From the NCBI GenBank assembly GCA_937890005.1, contig CALBZA010000005.1, forward strand, positions 1 through 64,000: 64,000 nt of DNA. Reading direction: 5' to 3'. Positions 51,551-59,856 of this stretch are shown piece by piece. The translations under genes were made by a program, and so were the position numbers. The DNA comes from an uncultured Verrucomicrobia subdivision 3 bacterium. Lineage in GTDB: Bacteria; Verrucomicrobiota; Verrucomicrobiia; Limisphaerales; DASXHY01. How positions within the stretch are numbered: the stretch's first letter is position 1; each line of letters starts with the position of its first letter. The notes under the pieces are model-generated. The model was not told the DNA's origin, ran no database searches, and was given only the letters and a program-made list of their open reading frames with translations.

Positions 51551-52996
51551 ATGTCCTCACTTAACACTGGAAACAATGGCGCAGATCAGGCCATTACCGA
51601 ATCAACCGCAATCATAGAGACACGCGGTGGCTCGACCTATTACGCGAATCTTCGGAGATTGAGCCGCTTCTCGGTTGTCGTGGATGTCCATGGAGCCGAA
51701 CCGGTGCTGCGGGCTTCCGAGGCGTTGGAGAACCTGAAGATCGTCTCGGACGATCGAACGATCTATTCCGGGCCATCGGTGGTGCGCAACATGGTTGCCT
51801 ACGCCGCAAGCATCACGTGCGAACTGATGCTTGAGGAATCCGGCTGGTTCGACCTGAAGGTGGATCGCAACTTTTTCGAACCGCACAGTCTGCGTCAGCA
51901 ATTCCAGGATTTCGTCAAACAGTGGCAGAAACTCTACAAGATTCTGCCTGAATTCAAGATTGCCGTGGCGGATCTGCAGAGCTTTCTGCTGGACCTCCGA
52001 CATTGGCTTGACCAGGTGGAATTGAATATCAGATCGCAGCCAGCCGGATGCGACGAATCCGAACGCAAGGCATTGAAGGGACTCGCTGAGCCGGTGCTTC
52101 AAAACCTGGGTGTTGTTTTTGAGCGATTCGAGTATGTCACGCAGCAGCTCGACCCGAATCTCCGTTCCGCCCATTCACTGTACGCCCAGCGTCAATTGCA
52201 TCCCCTGGTGCTCTGCGCGCCATTCATGTATCGGACATTTCGCAAGCCTCTGGGATACGCGGGCGATTACGAGATGGTCAACATGATGGCCAGGGATCCT
52301 TTTCAGGGCGCTTCTGTGTTTGCGAAGGTGTTGAACACATTCTTTTTGAATACACCTCCCGTTGTCGCTCATCGGAACCGGATCGATTATTTGTATTCCG
52401 TGCTTGTTCGTGAGATTGACCGTGTAAGCCGGTCCGGCGGCGTGGCGAGGGTTCTCAATCTTGGCTGTGGGCCGGCATTGGAGATTCAGGCTTTCCTGGA
52501 AAAATCCCCTCCCAATCTGAAGGCCGATTTCACTTTGCTGGATTTCAATGACGAGACCGTGGCGCACACGACGGGGGTTCTTAACTCACTTAAAAACAAA
52601 TTTGGAAGATCATCTGAAATCCGGATTCTGAAAAAGTCCGTGGCGCAGTTTTTGAAGGAGCAGTCAAAGCCCGTTTCCAGTCTGGGAGGCAAGCCCTTCG
52701 ACCTTGTTTATTGCGCGGGATTGTTCGATTACCTGGCCGATCCCATCTGTGAAAGGTTGTTGTCTGCGTTTTACAATCTGACAGCGCCCGGCGGCGTTGT
52801 TGTTTCCACCAACGTCGATCTGGCCAATCCGTCCCGTGGCTGGATGGAGTATATGGTGGACTGGTATCTCTGCTATCGCGATTCGAAAGGCATGGGAAAG
52901 TTGATGCCTCAGGTTCCAGCGGAAAACCTGCGTGTTTTTTCGGACGAAAGCGGTGTGAACGTGATGATGGAAGCACGCAGAACACAACATGGTTGA
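51551..52996 (+). CDS. PhcB-like SAM-dependent methyltransferase (quorum-signal synthase candidate)
   Basis: A 481-residue protein. The C-terminal half is a class I SAM methyltransferase: motif I VLNLGCGPALEIQAF (Gly loop at 301-308), acidic DFTLLDFNDETVAHT, and post-motif DLVYCAGLFDYLADP. The N-terminal 280 residues include a PilZ-like beta segment (ANLRRLSRFSVVVDVHG, IYSGPSVVRNMV) and helices with LGYAGDYEMVNMM. This architecture, length and the fact that two sensor proteins follow match PhcB of Ralstonia, which methylates 3-hydroxy fatty acids to make the quorum signals 3-OH PAME or MAME (family knowledge from memory). Stop overlaps the kinase start by 8 bases. The signal made here is unknown. 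Confidence 0.8.
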   Translation: MSSLNTGNNGADQAITESTAIIETRGGSTYYANLRRLSRFSVVVDVHGAEPVLRASEALENLKIVSDDRTIYSGPSVVRNMVAYAASITCELMLEESGWFDLKVDRNFFEPHSLRQQFQDFVKQWQKLYKILPEFKIAVADLQSFLLDLRHWLDQVELNIRSQPAGCDESERKALKGLAEPVLQNLGVVFERFEYVTQQLDPNLRSAHSLYAQRQLHPLVLCAPFMYRTFRKPLGYAGDYEMVNMMARDPFQGASVFAKVLNTFFLNTPPVVAHRNRIDYLYSVLVREIDRVSRSGGVARVLNLGCGPALEIQAFLEKSPPNLKADFTLLDFNDETVAHTTGVLNSLKNKFGRSSEIRILKKSVAQFLKEQSKPVSSLGGKPFDLVYCAGLFDYLADPICERLLSAFYNLTAPGGVVVSTNVDLANPSRGWMEYMVDWYLCYRDSKGMGKLMPQVPAENLRVFSDESGVNVMMEARRTQHG

Positions 52997-55640
52997 TCAG
53001 GAGATCCAGCAGACGGAAGCGCTGAAAAACGCGTTCGCAAGCCACGAACGCGTCGTGAGAGTTCATAACTTCCGTGTGGCATGCATTCTCGCGCTGATTT
53101 TCATGCCGGCAGGCAGCACCCTGGATATTCTCGTTTACCCGAAGTATTTCGAAGAATTCCTGGGCCTGCGCCTCCTTTGCTCGGCGCTTCTTTTCTTCAT
53201 TTGGTGGTTCGTAAAAACACCCATCGGTTCCAGATACTATCGCCTGCTCGGGCTGGTCCTTCCGGCTCTTCCCAGCTTCTTCATCTCTGTGATGATCTAC
53301 CAGACGGACGGCCCTAGCTCGCCTTATTATGCGGGCCTCAATCTCGTGCTCCTGGGAGCCGCGATCGTGTTGAGGTGGACGCTGCAGGACAGCCTCATTG
53401 TGTTTCTTGAGGTCATGATTTTCTATTTCACGGCATGCGCTCTTCACGGGAAGGGAGTGGATTTCAGAGACAGCGTCTATTTCAACAACACCTATTTCCT
53501 TTTTGTAACCGGTGTCTTTGTTGTGATCGGAAGCCATTTTTACAACAAGCTTCGTTTCCGCGAGTTTGCCCTGCGGTTCGAACTGGATGAAAACAGAAAG
53601 GCACTGGAGCAGAGCAACCAGAAGCTGATGGAGCTGGACCAGATCAAGAGCCGCTTCTTCGCCAACATCAGCCACGAACTGCGCACGCCGCTGACTTTGC
53701 TCATCGCGCCGCTCGAACGCCTGCTTAAGAAGTTCAATCACTCTCTCGACACGGAAACCCGGGACATTCTCGTGACCATGCATTCCAATGGAATGCGCCT
53801 TCTCAAGCTGATCAACGACCTGCTGGATCTCGTTCGCATGGAATCGGGCCGTATGGATGTGAAGCTGGAAACCGTGAGTGTTGGCGATTTCGTCCGGGGC
53901 CTTGCAAGTGCGGCGCGGCAGGTTGCGGATGACAAGCGCATCCGGTTTGAAACGCGTGTTGCAGACAATCTGGGATTCGTTTCCGTCGATCGCGACAAGC
54001 TGGAGAAAATCGTTCTGAACCTGGTTTTCAACGCACTCAAGTTCACGCCCTCCGGCGGTCAGGTGGAACTCATTGCTGAAAGGCGGAGTGACCATCTTGC
54101 AATGGTGGTGTCCGATACCGGTGTCGGCATTTCGGGAAAAAATCTTCCGTTTGTCTTTGACCGATTCTGGCAGGCGGACGGTTCCTCGAAGCGGAAATAT
54201 CAAGGCGTCGGCATCGGTCTGGCCCTTGTGAAGGAACTGACCGAGGTGCAGGGTGGCAACGTGTCGGTCGAAAGCGTCGAAGGCAAAGGAACCACATTTA
54301 CTGTTTTGCTACCCTACCGGGAAGCTGCCGAAGTGCCGAAGTTGCCGGCGCAGGAGGGGCCGAATTCCGACACATCGACGGTCTCGAGCGAAGAATGGCT
54401 TTCAAATCTCTACCGCCGGGCTGAATTGTTTCCGGCGATCACGCCCGTGCAGGGAAGCATCAAGCCGGTCGAGGTGTCGAAGAACGGCAAGCGCCCGAAG
54501 GCACTTGTCGCCGACGACGAGCCGGACATGCTGCGGTTCCTCAAATCGCAACTCATTGAGCATTTCGAGGTTTTGGAAGCGGTGGATGGCCAGCAGGCGA
54601 TCGAAAAGGCCAATCAATTTCTGCCGGACATCATCCTGCTGGACATGATGATGCCCGAGAAGGACGGCTTGCAGGTGTGCCGCGAATTGCGCGAACGCAC
54701 TTCGACCCAGAGCATTCCCATTGTCATGCTCACGGCGCGGGCCGACGAGGAAACCAAGATGGCGGCGCTGGAGGCGGGCGCGAGTGATTTCCTGCCGAAG
54801 CCGTTTTCCATTGCCGAACTTCACGCCCGCATCAACAACCTCGTCGAGTCGCATCATACTCAGCTCAAGTTGTCCAAACAGAACCAGGCGTTGGAATCCA
54901 CGATCGAGCAGTTGAAGGAAACCGAGATGCAGCTCGTGCAGACGGAAAAGCTGGCTTCACTCGGCCGGATGAGCGCCGGAATCATTCACGAAATCAACAA
55001 CCCGCTGAACTTTGCCACGACCGGGTTGTTCACGCTCCGCAACAAGGCGAAGTATCTCCCCGATGAACAGCGCGGCGAATACGCCGAGGTTTTGAACGAC
55101 GTTGAGGAAGGACTGAAGCGCGTGAAAACCATCGTGTCCGACCTGCGTACGTTCTCGCATCCGAACACGGAACAGATCGACAATGTGGAGGTCGCCTCAG
55201 TCGTGGGGCCGGCGTTGCGATTCCTCAGCAGCGAATGGAAGGATCGCGTCGAGATCGAACAGCACATTCCAGAGGGGCATACGATCCACGCTAACAAGAA
55301 CAAGCTGATCCACGTCGTCACCAATCTGCTTCAGAATGCTTTGGATGCGATGAAGTCCAAGGCCTACGGCGATGACGAAAAGCCGAGGATCGTGATCAGC
55401 GCGCGGACAGAGAACGACAAGAGCATCCTGTCGATCCGCGACAACGGCCCGGGAATCAAGTCGGAGTTTCTCGACAAGATATTCGATCCATTCTTCACCA
55501 CGAAGGATGTCGGCCAGGGAATGGGACTTGGGCTGAGCATTTGCTATCGCATTGTGCAGTTGTATGACGGACGGATTCTGGTGAAGACAGAACCGGGGAG
55601 GTTCTGTGAGTTTGCGCTGGAGTTTCCCGTTAAACGTTGA
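52989..55640 (+). CDS. Hybrid sensor kinase: 6-TM, HK, receiver, second HK (PhcS-like)
   Basis: An 883-residue fused kinase. Six hydrophobic segments (about 30-190) are followed by a coiled-coil and HisKA with H229 (ANISHELRTPLTLL), HATPase (NLVFNALKFTPSGG; VSDTGVGI; GVGIGLALVKELTE), a linker, a receiver domain with Asp552 (IILLDMMMPEKDG) and LPKPF, then a second kinase: H667 in SAGIIHEINNPLNFATTG, HATPase (NLLQNALDAMKS, RDNGPGIKSEF, GQGMGLGLSICYRI). The membrane part resembles PhcS/LqsS-type sensors of fatty-acid signals. The second kinase is like PhcS, so this could be two ancestral sensor modules fused. It overlaps the methyltransferase gene by 8 bases. Confidence 0.88.
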   Translation: MVDQEIQQTEALKNAFASHERVVRVHNFRVACILALIFMPAGSTLDILVYPKYFEEFLGLRLLCSALLFFIWWFVKTPIGSRYYRLLGLVLPALPSFFISVMIYQTDGPSSPYYAGLNLVLLGAAIVLRWTLQDSLIVFLEVMIFYFTACALHGKGVDFRDSVYFNNTYFLFVTGVFVVIGSHFYNKLRFREFALRFELDENRKALEQSNQKLMELDQIKSRFFANISHELRTPLTLLIAPLERLLKKFNHSLDTETRDILVTMHSNGMRLLKLINDLLDLVRMESGRMDVKLETVSVGDFVRGLASAARQVADDKRIRFETRVADNLGFVSVDRDKLEKIVLNLVFNALKFTPSGGQVELIAERRSDHLAMVVSDTGVGISGKNLPFVFDRFWQADGSSKRKYQGVGIGLALVKELTEVQGGNVSVESVEGKGTTFTVLLPYREAAEVPKLPAQEGPNSDTSTVSSEEWLSNLYRRAELFPAITPVQGSIKPVEVSKNGKRPKALVADDEPDMLRFLKSQLIEHFEVLEAVDGQQAIEKANQFLPDIILLDMMMPEKDGLQVCRELRERTSTQSIPIVMLTARADEETKMAALEAGASDFLPKPFSIAELHARINNLVESHHTQLKLSKQNQALESTIEQLKETEMQLVQTEKLASLGRMSAGIIHEINNPLNFATTGLFTLRNKAKYLPDEQRGEYAEVLNDVEEGLKRVKTIVSDLRTFSHPNTEQIDNVEVASVVGPALRFLSSEWKDRVEIEQHIPEGHTIHANKNKLIHVVTNLLQNALDAMKSKAYGDDEKPRIVISARTENDKSILSIRDNGPGIKSEFLDKIFDPFFTTKDVGQGMGLGLSICYRIVQLYDGRILVKTEPGRFCEFALEFPVKR

Positions 55641-55665
55641 GAATAGAAGGGAACACCCGAGAGAT

Positions 55666-56928
55666 ATGGAAAGTTTGTACGATTACAAGAAGTACGCGAT
55701 TCTTTACGTCGATGATGAGGAGAAGTCGCTCAAGTACTTCACCCGCGCCTTTGAGGAAACGTTCCGTATCTACACGGCAACAAACGCGCAGGACGGCCTG
55801 AAGCTCATCGAAGAGCACGCGGGCGACATCGGCGTGCTGATGACCGACCAGCGGATGCCCGGCGAAAAGGGTGTGTGGCTCCTCGAAAAAACCCGGCAGA
55901 CTCACCCGCGCATCATCCGCATCCTGGCGACGGCGTTTGCGGACATGGACGCGGCGATCTCCGCCGTGAACACCGGAGCGATCTACAAATACGTGACGAA
56001 GCCGTGGGATCCGGTGCAGTTGGAGCAGACGCTCAAACGCAGCCTGGAGTTCTTCCTGGTCCAGAACGAGCGCGACCAGTTGCTCCGGGAAAAGATGTCC
56101 GTTCTTCACAACATGATGATTGCGGACCGCATGGTCAGCCTGGGACTGCTGGCAGCGGGTTTAAGTCATCACATCCGCAATTCACTCGTCGCGGTGAAAA
56201 CCTTTCTCGACCTTGCGCCGGCAAAAATGGCGGAGGAAAAAGTGGAGGTTTCCGGCCTGCGCAACCCCGATTTCTGGAAGGAGTATTACACGAACGTTCA
56301 GGGGCAGATCGAAAAGATCAACAACCTGCTCAAGGACCTCTGGAGCGCTTCGGAAAAGCCGGCGTTTGAATTTGCGGACCAGGTGAAGGTTCGCGAGGTG
56401 GTGGACGCAAGCATAGAAAACCTGAAAACCGCGTTTGCGGCCAAAAACATCCGGGTCGAGAACCAGGTTTCCGACGATCTGCCCTTGATCAAGGTGGACA
56501 AGCCAAAGTTTCACCGGCTGTTCGAGCTTCTTCTGAAAGATGAACTGGCGAGCCTGCCTGCAGGAAGCCAGGTGGTTCTCTCTGCGCGCGCAGTGAACGG
56601 TGCGGACAAACGATCGATTCAGATCCAGGTCTCCGACAACGGCCCCGGCCTGCCGCAGGAAGCGTTGCGACTTGTTTTCGATCCGTTCGTCGTGCGCAGC
56701 GACAGCCCGATGGAATATGGAATTCACCTGATGGCCTGCTTCTTCATCGTTCACCATCATGGTGGAAAGATTGAAGCCCGCAGCGACAATGGTCAGGGCA
56801 CCACGTTCACGATCCGGCTTCCGCTCGATCCGAACCTCGCGCAACCGTCGGCTCAGAGCGATTCCGAGTTTCTCCGCAAGGTGCTTTTGAACGACAGCAT
56901 CTGGGAGAAACTGATCAGCGCGGATTAA
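55666..56928 (+). CDS. Receiver protein with degenerate histidine-kinase output (PhcR-like)
   Basis: A 420-residue protein (ATG at 55666, preceded by a purine-rich GAGAG). Receiver: YVDDEEKS, phospho-Asp61 in MTDQRMPGEKG, Lys112 in YVTKPWD. After a coiled-coil comes a kinase-like part: GLLAAGLSHHIRNSLVAVKT with H168 and the next Glu replaced by His, then a HATPase in which the DNGPGLP box is kept but the N box (RLFELLLKDELASLP) lacks Asn and the Gly-rich G2 box is YGIHLMACFFIV instead of G-x-G-L-G-L. This receiver-plus-kinase layout is the hallmark of PhcR/PhcQ, which are odd response regulators. ATP binding is questionable. Starts 25 bases after the big kinase. Confidence 0.85.
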   Translation: MESLYDYKKYAILYVDDEEKSLKYFTRAFEETFRIYTATNAQDGLKLIEEHAGDIGVLMTDQRMPGEKGVWLLEKTRQTHPRIIRILATAFADMDAAISAVNTGAIYKYVTKPWDPVQLEQTLKRSLEFFLVQNERDQLLREKMSVLHNMMIADRMVSLGLLAAGLSHHIRNSLVAVKTFLDLAPAKMAEEKVEVSGLRNPDFWKEYYTNVQGQIEKINNLLKDLWSASEKPAFEFADQVKVREVVDASIENLKTAFAAKNIRVENQVSDDLPLIKVDKPKFHRLFELLLKDELASLPAGSQVVLSARAVNGADKRSIQIQVSDNGPGLPQEALRLVFDPFVVRSDSPMEYGIHLMACFFIVHHHGGKIEARSDNGQGTTFTIRLPLDPNLAQPSAQSDSEFLRKVLLNDSIWEKLISAD

Positions 56929-57043
56929 TGCGCTTCCAATAGCGCTTCGCTGGTCGAATCTGTTTCTCAGACCGAACCGCCCTTGATGTGCAGAATGTTC
57001 GCTGTAGTTGCCTTGCCTTTCACGGAAGCTTCCGGCGCAGCGG

Positions 57044-57071
57044 TTGCAGTTCGCACTTGGAACGCTATATT
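57044..57071 (+). promoter_or_regulatory. Sigma-70-type promoter for mnmA
   Basis: TTGCAG (57044-57049), 16 bases, TATATT (57066-57071), 9 bases before the GTG at 57081. The -10 is 5 of 6. The geometry implies a nearly leaderless message. Confidence 0.5.
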
Positions 57072-57080
57072 CCCCCGCCT

Positions 57081-58163
57081 GTGATCCAATCGAAGAAAAC
57101 CAGAGTGGTTGTCGGAATGAGCGGCGGAGTTGATTCGTCCGCAACGGCGGCGTTGTTGCTCGAACAGGGTTATGACGTGGTCGGCATTACGCTGAAACTC
57201 TGGCCGCAGGATTGCGTCAATCGCGCGGAAGACAAGTGCTGCGGACCGCAGGCAGTCACGGATGCACGTGCTGTCTGCCATAGACTGGGCGTTCCATATT
57301 ATCTCATCGACGAGGCCGCTGAGTTCCAGAACCGGGTGATCAAATACTTCGCCGAAGAATACAAGGCGGGTCGCACGCCGAACCCGTGCGTGATGTGCAA
57401 TCAGAATCTCAAGTTCGGCCGGCTCATCGAACGCGCGGATCAACTTGGCGCGGAGTATATCGCCACGGGACACTTTGCCCGTCTTGAACGACGAGCCGAC
57501 GGTCGCGTGCTGCTGAAGCGCGGATGCGATCTTCGAAAAGATCAGAGTTACTTCCTTTTTTCGCTGCGTCAGGAGCAATTGTCCCGTGCGATGTTTCCGC
57601 TGGGGGAGAAAACCAAGAGCGATACCCGCGAAGTGGCGCGCCATTGCAATCTCAAGACCGCCGACAAGGAGGAAAGCATGGAGATCTGCTTCGTGCCGGA
57701 CAACGACTACGGCAAGTTTCTCCAGCAATCGAATCTCGTTCAAAAACATCGCGGTGAAATCGTGAACGTGCATGGCCACGTTCTGGGGAAGCATGATGGA
57801 ATTGAGTTTTACACGATCGGCCAGCGGAAGGGGCTTGGCATCAGTTCTCCCAAACCGTTGTACGTGGTGGAGCTTGATGCCGAGCGGAACCGTGTTGTCG
57901 TCGGTGATGAATCTGCCCTGGATCGCGACGAATACATCGTTGAACGCTGCAACTGGATTCCTTTCGACACGCCGTCCGAACCATTCGAAGCGGTCGCGAA
58001 AATCCGCTACAACCATCCGGGTACACCCGCGACCATTACCCCGCTTGAAGGCGGTCGCGCGAAGGTGAAACTGCACACGCCGCAGCGCGCCATCACGCCG
58101 GGGCAGGCCTCGGTGTTTTACCAGGACGACCTCGTGGTCGGCGGCGGATGGATCACGCGATAG
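57081..58163 (+). CDS. mnmA: tRNA-specific 2-thiouridylase
   Basis: MnmA adds sulfur to U34 of Glu, Gln and Lys tRNAs, using ATP and a persulfide relay. PP-loop VVVGMSGGVDSSATAALL, FGRLIERADQLGAEYIATGH, nucleophile pair Cys in RTPNPCVMCN and ESMEICFVP, and the C-terminal GQRKGLGIS and GDESALDRDEYIVERCNWI blocks are in place. The frame extends to 56988, but the GTG at 57081 starts just before the PP-loop strand and gives 360 residues; a promoter lies 10-37 bases before it. This is a lone gene after the PhcR-like gene. Confidence 0.96.
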   Translation: MIQSKKTRVVVGMSGGVDSSATAALLLEQGYDVVGITLKLWPQDCVNRAEDKCCGPQAVTDARAVCHRLGVPYYLIDEAAEFQNRVIKYFAEEYKAGRTPNPCVMCNQNLKFGRLIERADQLGAEYIATGHFARLERRADGRVLLKRGCDLRKDQSYFLFSLRQEQLSRAMFPLGEKTKSDTREVARHCNLKTADKEESMEICFVPDNDYGKFLQQSNLVQKHRGEIVNVHGHVLGKHDGIEFYTIGQRKGLGISSPKPLYVVELDAERNRVVVGDESALDRDEYIVERCNWIPFDTPSEPFEAVAKIRYNHPGTPATITPLEGGRAKVKLHTPQRAITPGQASVFYQDDLVVGGGWITR

Positions 58164-58446
58164 TCCACATCCTTCAACGGCTTCTGGCAGTCTCGTCTTG
58201 AGACACGCGAAGGATCGCCAAAGGAGAGCAGTCATTTCCGATCGGAAAAATCTCCGGACAATTTCTGCAAAGCGGCAGTCATCCCTCCTCGGAACACAAC
58301 ACAGATCCTGCCTGGGCGGCTGGAGCAGCATTCCATTTCGGGCCTTTTCTGACTTTGTGGCAGCTCCTTTGCTTAAAGTCATTTCGCCAGCGATGGCGAG
58401 CCTCACATGCTCGCGCGACGAGCGGGTCAGCCTCCTGGATCGATTG

Positions 58447-58683
58447 ATGATCATGAAAATGCGATACCTGTTCTTCGTTGTTCTTGTCGGCGCCATCTTC
58501 GCAGCCGCGGTGAAACGTCACGCCGACGAACGGGCGGAGAGTGATCCTCGCAGTCTCTTTGCACAAAGCAGCGCCGGTTTTGTCGGCGCCCGCTCTGCCA
58601 ATCTTCAATTCAAGTTGAACGGAGATTCCCTGCCGAAGTCGGAGATGCAGCTTGTAACGGCACTTGATTCACAGCCGGAGTGA
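58447..58683 (+). CDS. Small secreted or membrane-anchored hypothetical protein
   Basis: The ATGs at 58447, 58453 or 58459 begin a 74-78-residue protein with an N-terminal hydrophobic helix (MRYLFFVVLVGAIFAAAV) followed by a charged tail with AESDPRSLFAQSSAGFVG. The open frame begins at 58198, but the hydrophobic start fits only from 58447. I do not recognise it. It lies alone between mnmA and prs. Confidence 0.4.
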   Translation: MIMKMRYLFFVVLVGAIFAAAVKRHADERAESDPRSLFAQSSAGFVGARSANLQFKLNGDSLPKSEMQLVTALDSQPE

Positions 58684-58789
58684 TCCGGAATTCGGGGGCC
58701 TTCTCACTTGGAAACCCGGGTGCCCGGCTCTCCATCGACTCATTTGGAAACAGGTTAAAGGCGGTAAGCTTTTCTTCTCCAGAATCCAC

Positions 58790-58817
58790 TTGCGCCGAGG
58801 TTGCTCGCTGATACAGT
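58790..58817 (+). promoter_or_regulatory. Candidate sigma-70 promoter for prs
   Basis: TTGCGC (58790-58795), 16 bases, TACAGT (58812-58817), 58 bases before the GTG at 58876. Confidence 0.4.
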
Positions 58818-58875
58818 CCCCTCCGCTTTGTCCACCGGCTGCGGTGGATTTTTGCTTTTAACCAAAGTTACGATC

Positions 58876-59820
58876 GTGAAAATCTTCAGCGGCACAGCCA
58901 ACGAACCCCTGTCGCGGGCCATCTGCAATTCCATCGGCACCCAGGTTGGCAAATGCACCATCCGTCCGTTCCCCAATGGTGAAACCTTCGTGAAGATCGA
59001 AGAGAACGTTCGGGGCGAGGATGTTTTCGTTCTCCAGCCGACCTCGCCACCGACGAACCACAACCTGATGGAGCTGTTCATCATGATCGATGCGTTGCGT
59101 CGCGCCAGCGCGGCCCGCATCACCGCGGTGCTTCCGTTCTACGGTTACGCCCGTCAGGATCGCAAGGATCAGCCGCGGGTGCCGATCACGGCAAAGTTGA
59201 TCGCCAATCTCCTCGTCGCAGCCGGAGTAAACCGGATTCTCACGATGGATCTGCATGCACAGCAGATTCAGGGGTTCTTTGACATCCCGGTGGATCACCT
59301 TTACGCCGCGCCGGTGATGTATGAATACATCAAGACGAAGAAGCTGAAGGATCTCGTGGTCGTCAGTCCCGACGTCGGCGGTCTCAAGATGGCCCACGCT
59401 TATTCCCAGACACTGGATGCGGGGCTGGCGATCGTGGCGAAACGCAGGAAGAGCGCCACGGAAGTCGAATCGACTGCGGTCATCGGAGACATCAAGGGAA
59501 AGAACGTGCTGTTGGTGGATGATTTGACCGAGACAGCCGGCACATTGACTCAGGCGGCGGGTCTGTTGAAGGAGGCGGGAGCGCAGCAAATTCTTGCCTG
59601 TGTGTCGCACGCCATCCTCAATGACATAGGTATCGATCGGCTCAGAAAATCCGTTATTGACGAACTGATAACAACTGATACTGTCCTTCGCCCTGCTATA
59701 GACGGGGTGAAGATCACCACGTTGTCGGTTGCGGGGCTTTTAGGCGAAGCGATCAAACGAATTCACAGCAATTCGTCGGTCAATTCGCTATTTGAATTTA
59801 AGGGCGGGCGCACCAGCTGA
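58876..59820 (+). CDS. prs: Ribose-phosphate pyrophosphokinase
   Basis: Makes PRPP from ribose 5-phosphate and ATP for nucleotide, His and Trp synthesis. Family blocks: VKIFSGTANEPLSRAI at the start, FPNGETFVKIEENVRG, YGYARQDRKD (ATP-binding flexible loop), HAQQIQGFFDIPVD, the PRPP loop VLLVDDLTETAGT and the last SVAGLLGEAIKRIH. The GTG at 58876 begins exactly at the family start; the TTG at 58801 would add 25 unrelated residues. The stop codon lies within a small palindrome (CCAGCT-GA-AGCTGG). rplY follows after 36 bases. Confidence 0.96.
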   Translation: MKIFSGTANEPLSRAICNSIGTQVGKCTIRPFPNGETFVKIEENVRGEDVFVLQPTSPPTNHNLMELFIMIDALRRASAARITAVLPFYGYARQDRKDQPRVPITAKLIANLLVAAGVNRILTMDLHAQQIQGFFDIPVDHLYAAPVMYEYIKTKKLKDLVVVSPDVGGLKMAHAYSQTLDAGLAIVAKRRKSATEVESTAVIGDIKGKNVLLVDDLTETAGTLTQAAGLLKEAGAQQILACVSHAILNDIGIDRLRKSVIDELITTDTVLRPAIDGVKITTLSVAGLLGEAIKRIHSNSSVNSLFEFKGGRTS

Positions 59821-59826
59821 AGCTGG
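59813..59826. repeat. Small palindrome over the prs stop codon
   Basis: CCAGCTGAAGCTGG, 6-bp arms around GA, including the TGA stop of prs. The core GCTGAAGC is shared with the palindrome at 33862-33881. Confidence 0.45.
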
Positions 59827-59856
59827 CGTGGCATTGCCGGAAGAGAATTTAAGAAA

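Noticed and set aside
52590..54203. 537-codon antisense frame opposite the large kinase
   Set aside because: Composition is Gln/Arg/His-rich without motifs; the plus-strand kinase is certain.
56967..58496. 509-codon antisense frame opposite mnmA
   Set aside because: Shadow of mnmA; no protein-like features.
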